Assembly (NCBI GenBank): GCA_016188575.1
Contig: JACPHN010000104.1
Span: forward strand, 1 to 8,586
Length of the DNA stretch: 8,586 bases
Direction: 5' to 3'
Origin: Candidatus Schekmanbacteria bacterium
Lineage (GTDB): Bacteria > CSSED10-310 > JACPHN01
Shown here piece after piece: positions 5,278 through 8,586 of this stretch. The notes beneath the pieces are model-generated. The model did not search any database and was not told the origin of the DNA. It saw nothing but the letters and a program-made list of their open reading frames with translations. The translations under genes and the position numbers were made by a program. The stretch's first letter is position 1; every line of letters starts with the position of its first letter.

Positions 5278-8200
5278 ATGCGGCGAAGGCGTGGACAACC
5301 CTTTTCGCGGACGATCGCAACGCTCGGTGTGACCACTCCCCGAGCGTTTCTGGTGTGCGTGATGCTGCTCGGCGCGACGTTTACCATGAGCGCATCCAGG
5401 CTCCTGGCGGCGAATGACAAGGTCGAGCTTACCCGGGCCGAATCTACGGAGAAGGGCGTAGAGCTTGCCTGGAGCATCAACGGCGTCAACGTCCAGCGTC
5501 TCGCCCTCGAACGGTCCACGGAGGGTTGGTCGAACCTTGAAGGCACCAGCGGTGGGCAACACGTAAAACTTCAATGGGAGCTCGATGGCCGTATGCCGGA
5601 CAAGTTTCATATCTTTCGCCGGCAACACCCACCGGACAGCAACGTTTTTGTGCTTCTCAAGGCAGAAGATAAGTCCAAGCGGGAGGCGTGGGATAATCTT
5701 CCAACTATCAAGGATCAGCTTTTCGATTATGCCGTGGCTGGGATATACAACGACGTTTCAGGGCCACTCTCGAACATCGTCGCGAATCTGAGCGCCGCCC
5801 GCGGTAGCGCTTATCTTCACAACGCGCACCGGGCCCCGGATTCCCAGCCCGGGGATGTGGCGACAAGCGCAAACGAATGCTCGAGGCCCGAGCAAACCAA
5901 CGGGTGTATCGCGATTCCGATCGGACTGGGCAGCGCGCAGGGATTGGTGGTTCAGAGCATGGATATCTGGATTGCCTACGATCCGACCGCGCTGCAGCCG
6001 GTTGCCGTGCAAAAAACGATCCTTGGCCCCGATCTCGATATCATGACGAATGTAGATGAGCCAGGGCTGTGGAAGCTCAGTGTGTTCTCGCCCGATCTGG
6101 ACAATCCCGTAAGCTTGATAGGCCGCGGTCGCTTTCTCGATGCCATTTTCGAAGTCTTGCCGGCGGCCGCCACGGGCGGTCAGTATGCGGTTCGATTTGA
6201 GAAGTTTCTCGCGTCCGTCGTTGTCGATGGCGCCCCGATGCCGATCGAGATGGATCTTACCGATGGAACGTTCTTTGTAACCGAGACCTTTCGTCGCGGG
6301 GACATCGATGGAGACGGGGATGTGACGACGTCTCTGGATGCCGTCACGGCGCTCTTGATTGCATCAGGGCGGGGCGAGGCAACGGCAGAGCAGCACGACG
6401 CCGGTGACGTCGATACGGACGGAGAGATCACCGCGGCCGACGTGACCGCCATCCGCCGCCTTTCCATCGGCGACCCGATCAATCCGCCCCAGGATGCGCC
6501 GCCGTCGCCGCGAAAGCGAGGTCTATCGCATCAGCTCGTCGTGGAAAACGTTTCCTGGCGCGGAGAGCAAGAGGTTGACGTGACGGTGCGTCTGAGCGAG
6601 GCGGACGGCGTTGCAAGCGCACAGTTTACGCTGTCGTGGGATCCCGCTGCGCTGGAAGCACGCGATTCTACACCGGCGGCGGGCATGATGACGGACAAGA
6701 ATATCTTGCCGGGACAAATAGACATGGTGCTGAGCGGGACGACGGCGCTGGCACCCGGCGCGATCGATCTGGCGACGATCCGGTTCCGGGTGGACTCGGC
6801 CCGGATGACCGAGCTGAAGCACGTACCAATTGTGGTGGGGGAGCTGAAGCTCTTCGGTGAGTACAGCGACGATCTCGCATGGACGCGAACGGTTACGGCA
6901 GTCGATGGCGCCGTTGGCGATGCCGTGAGCGGCGTGCCCTTGTGGAACGTTTCCTTCTTGTGTGGCGCCGCCGCGCTTGTCGGTCTCGTGCTGGCGATTT
7001 GCCTGCGCCGTCGCAAGGGCGTGGCCATTTTTCTCGGTGGTGTGAGCGTGATCTTCGCCACGGCCGCCTACGCTGCAACCATTGCCATCGATCTGGCACC
7101 TTCGGCAAGGGCATACACGGATAGTGCTGTGGTGGGCGGAACGAAGTACTACTATCGAGTGATCGTAACGGGCTCGAATGACGTTCAATACGTCAGCAAT
7201 GTAGCTGAGGTGACGCACGGGTACGCCGCTCCGACGCCGACCCGCACCGCGACGGCAAAGCCGGCGGCCACGCGGACCAGCACACCGCTGCCGCCGACCG
7301 CGACGCGCACAGCCACGAACACGCCGGTGCCGCCGACAGCGACGGGGACGCCCACACCGACGCCGACGGCGCCGGTGGGCGACGAGGTGCTGGTGCCGGC
7401 GGGGGAATTTCTTATGGGTTGCGACGGGACGACGCCGGCGGACTCGTGCCAGGGCCCGCACGAAGCGCCGGTGCACGCGGTGAATCTGGACGGGTATTAC
7501 ATCGACACGTATGAGGTTACGGCGGGGCAGTACAAGGCGTGTGTGGATGGAGGGGGGTGCACGGCGGCCAATACGGGTAGCCCCTGCACGTACAACGTGA
7601 GCGGGAAGGAGACGCACCCGATCAACTGCGTGGGCTGGAATCAGGCGACGGCGTATTGCGGTTGGGCTGGGAAGCGGTTGCCGACAGAGGCAGAGTGGGA
7701 GAAGGCGGCGCGGGGAACGGACCAGCGGATCTTTCCGTGGGGAGATACGAGCCCGGACTGCACGTATGCAAACTTCTACGATGGCGGCTTCTGTGTGAGC
7801 GCGACATCGCCGGTGGGGAGCTATCCGCTGGGGGTGTCGCCTTATGGGGCCTTCGACATGGCGGGGAACGTGTGGGAGTGGGTGAGCGACTGGTATGACG
7901 CCGAGTACTACTCGCAAAGTCCGTACCAAAATCCGTCCGGCCCGGCGTCCGGGTTCGAGCCCGTCGTACGGGGTGGCTCGTGGGACGTCGTCGCCCCGTA
8001 CATCCGCTCCGCCTCCCGCACCGCGGGCGACCCGGCGGCCGGGGGCGACAGCATGGGGTTCCGGTGCGCGAGGATTCCGTCCAGTGCCACGCCGACGGCG
8101 ACCCCGACGCCAACTGCTACTTCGTCCTCGACCGCCACGCCAACCGAAACAGTGACGGCAACGTCAACGGTTACGGCCACGGCAACAGGAACGGGTACGC

Positions 8201-8586
8201 CGACCGCAACGCCCACGCTCACACCCACCCCGCCGACCGGCATGGTGCTCGTGCCGGCGGGGGAATTTCTTATGGGTTGCGACGGGACGACACCGGCTGA
8301 CTCCTGTCAGAGCTCGGACGAAGGGCCGGTGCACGCGGTGAATCTGGACGCGTATTACATCGACAAGTATGAGGTGACGGCGGCGGAGTACAAGGCGTGT
8401 GTGGATGGAGGGGGGTGCACGGCGGCGTATACGGGTCGCACGGAGTGCACGTACGACGTGGGCGGCAAGGAGCAGCACCCGATCAACTGCGTGGACTGGA
8501 ACCAGGCGACGGAGTATTGCGGTTGGGCGGGGAAGCGGTTGCCGACAGAGGCGGAGTGGGAGAAGGCGGCGCGGGGAACGGACCAG
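5278..8586 (+). CDS. Giant mosaic surface protein: FnIII-cohesin-dockerin-cohesin-membrane hairpin-FnIII-(FGE fold)x2, 3' end outside window
   Basis: The frame is open for 1103 codons with no stop before the window edge. Residues 1-45 form a signal peptide (MRRRRGQPF..., core AFLVCVMLLGATFTMSA, ending near LLAAND). Residues 47-170 are FnIII-like (ELAWSI, KLQWELDG, HIFRRQ, LFDYAVAGIY.DVSGPLSN). Residues 179-336 are cohesin-like (GLGSAQGLVVQSMDIWIAYD, ALQPV). Residues 342-396 are a type I dockerin: DIDGDGDV, then DVDTDGEITAADVTAIRRL. Residues 418-548 are a second cohesin-like domain (VSWRGEQEVDVTVRL, VASAQFTLSWDPAALEA). Residues 557-600 are two hydrophobic helices joined by RRRK (577-580), then the second half of an FnIII domain (ARAYTDSAVVGGTKYYYRV). 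Thr/Pro linkers at 652-699 and 934-987 precede FGE-sulfatase-fold domains at 702-932 (PAGEFLMG, RLPTEAEWEKAARG, FPWGD, FDMAGNVWEW, RGGSW, GFRCAR) and from 988 onward. The first FGE domain has V904 and I908 where true FGE has its two active-site cysteines, so formylglycine synthesis is unlikely. The likely role is extracellular binding, scaffolding or display. Confidence 0.88.
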   Translation, partial: MRRRRGQPFSRTIATLGVTTPRAFLVCVMLLGATFTMSASRLLAANDKVELTRAESTEKGVELAWSINGVNVQRLALERSTEGWSNLEGTSGGQHVKLQWELDGRMPDKFHIFRRQHPPDSNVFVLLKAEDKSKREAWDNLPTIKDQLFDYAVAGIYNDVSGPLSNIVANLSAARGSAYLHNAHRAPDSQPGDVATSANECSRPEQTNGCIAIPIGLGSAQGLVVQSMDIWIAYDPTALQPVAVQKTILGPDLDIMTNVDEPGLWKLSVFSPDLDNPVSLIGRGRFLDAIFEVLPAAATGGQYAVRFEKFLASVVVDGAPMPIEMDLTDGTFFVTETFRRGDIDGDGDVTTSLDAVTALLIASGRGEATAEQHDAGDVDTDGEITAADVTAIRRLSIGDPINPPQDAPPSPRKRGLSHQLVVENVSWRGEQEVDVTVRLSEADGVASAQFTLSWDPAALEARDSTPAAGMMTDKNILPGQIDMVLSGTTALAPGAIDLATIRFRVDSARMTELKHVPIVVGELKLFGEYSDDLAWTRTVTAVDGAVGDAVSGVPLWNVSFLCGAAALVGLVLAICLRRRKGVAIFLGGVSVIFATAAYAATIAIDLAPSARAYTDSAVVGGTKYYYRVIVTGSNDVQYVSNVAEVTHGYAAPTPTRTATAKPAATRTSTPLPPTATRTATNTPVPPTATGTPTPTPTAPVGDEVLVPAGEFLMGCDGTTPADSCQGPHEAPVHAVNLDGYYIDTYEVTAGQYKACVDGGGCTAANTGSPCTYNVSGKETHPINCVGWNQATAYCGWAGKRLPTEAEWEKAARGTDQRIFPWGDTSPDCTYANFYDGGFCVSATSPVGSYPLGVSPYGAFDMAGNVWEWVSDWYDAEYYSQSPYQNPSGPASGFEPVVRGGSWDVVAPYIRSASRTAGDPAAGGDSMGFRCARIPSSATPTATPTPTATSSSTATPTETVTATSTVTATATGTGTPTATPTLTPTPPTGMVLVPAGEFLMGCDGTTPADSCQSSDEGPVHAVNLDAYYIDKYEVTAAEYKACVDGGGCTAAYTGRTECTYDVGGKEQHPINCVDWNQATEYCGWAGKRLPTEAEWEKAARGTDQ
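7231..7374 (+). repeat. Thr/Pro-rich low-complexity linker 1
   Basis: Forty-eight codons composed mainly of acg/acc/aca and ccg, encoding TPTRTATA...TPTPTPTAP. It joins the half FnIII domain to the first FGE-fold domain. Such linkers are usually extended, flexible and often glycosylated in secreted modular proteins. The imperfect triplet repetition makes it a likely site of recombination between paralogues. Confidence 0.8.
7387..7725 (+). repeat. Duplicated FGE-fold domain, copy 1 (5' part)
   Basis: This 339-bp stretch, starting at VLVPAGEFLMG, is repeated at 8245-8586. The proteins differ at about 17 of 114 aligned positions, including one single-codon indel near TGSP versus TGRTE. The DNA identity is patchy, with exact runs tens of bases long (for example starting gtgccggcgggggaatttct), suggesting recent duplication or continuing gene conversion. 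Confidence 0.9.
7969..8073 (+). other. Candidate variable segment at the end of FGE domain 1 (DGR-like position, unproven)
   Basis: The segment runs from RGGSW to GFRCAR, where the FGE/C-type-lectin fold of known DGR target proteins carries its variable region. Many of its codons between the fixed motifs end in C (gac gtc gtc, tac atc, tcc, acc, ggc gac, gac agc) and could derive from AAC codons in a template by adenine-specific mutation. Val codons switch from 12 GTG and one GTT in 7381-7920 to GTC/GTA only here. No template repeat or reverse transcriptase is in the window, and FGE domains vary naturally at these positions, so this is a hypothesis. Confidence 0.25.
8077..8238 (+). repeat. 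Thr/Pro-rich low-complexity linker 2
   Basis: Encodes PSSATPTATPTPTATSSS and a further Thr-rich run ending TPTLTPTPPT, joining the two FGE-fold domains. It is similar in composition to linker 1 but not a close DNA copy, so the duplicated unit is the FGE domain and not the linker. Confidence 0.8.
8245..8586 (+). repeat. Duplicated FGE-fold domain, copy 2 (cut by window end)
   Basis: Matches 7387-7725 with a spacing of 858 bp, becoming 861 bp after a one-codon insertion. It ends with the window at GTDQ, before the FPWGD, NVWEW and RGGSW motifs, so the state of its active-site cysteines and of any variable segment cannot be seen. Confidence 0.9.

Noticed and set aside
5278-5316. Twin-arginine (Tat) signal from the RRRR at the start of the second large protein
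   Set aside because: The bases encode RRRRGQPFS without the F-L-K part of the Tat motif, and the strongly hydrophobic core fits ordinary Sec export.
7231-8238. CRISPR-like or tandem-repeat array in the Thr/Pro segments
   Set aside because: The repetition is imperfect triplet coding for Thr and Pro, in frame with the large gene, with no constant repeat and spacer structure.

Overview
The window is GC-rich bacterial DNA. A short, disturbed left part (about 1-1757) is followed by two long, codirectional genes for very large secreted or surface-anchored mosaic proteins (1758-5210 and 5278-8586, running off the right edge). No plasmid, phage, IS element, tRNA, rRNA or CRISPR array is visible. The Uma2-type tail, Reg_prop propellers, cohesin/dockerin modules, Thr/Pro-rich linkers and FGE-sulfatase-fold domains suggest an uncultured, GC-rich environmental bacterium of the former deltaproteobacterial or Binatota/Myxococcota kind. 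That placement is an inference from protein style, not from a marker gene.

Left part. The window opens inside the last codons of a Uma2-family (DUF820) protein. Its C-terminal tail is built of perfect seven-residue, highly charged repeats. The last 117 bp of this gene, stop codon included, recur 291 bp downstream at about 91% identity as an orphan gene tail. On the minus strand (1008 to 699) is a small helical protein gene of unknown function, apparently broken by a one-base frameshift at an A/T run. From 1009 to 1757 no firm gene can be assigned, although a short minus-strand stretch looks like a decayed coding remnant.

Right part. The first large gene encodes a Sec-exported protein with about 14 propeller repeats (enough for two seven-bladed propellers), three fibronectin type III-like domains and a C-terminal beta-sandwich resembling the PA-IL/LecA lectin fold. 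After 67 bp and a good ribosome-binding site comes the second gene. It is open for 1103 codons to the window edge: signal peptide, an FnIII-like domain, cohesin-like domain, dockerin, second cohesin-like domain, transmembrane hairpin, half an FnIII domain, Thr/Pro linker, FGE-sulfatase-fold domain, Thr/Pro linker, and a second, nearly duplicate FGE-fold domain cut by the window end. The two genes probably form one operon making surface or extracellular adhesion, recognition or scaffold proteins.

Most notable: (i) both neighbouring proteins carry a hydrophobic-RRRR/RRRK-hydrophobic hairpin directly in front of the second half of an FnIII domain, an unusual internal membrane anchor; (ii) the end of the first FGE-fold domain lies where diversity-generating retroelements (DGRs) write their variable region, and codon use switches abruptly there; (iii) that domain lacks both copper/catalytic cysteines of true formylglycine-generating enzyme, so it is more likely a binding fold than an enzyme.
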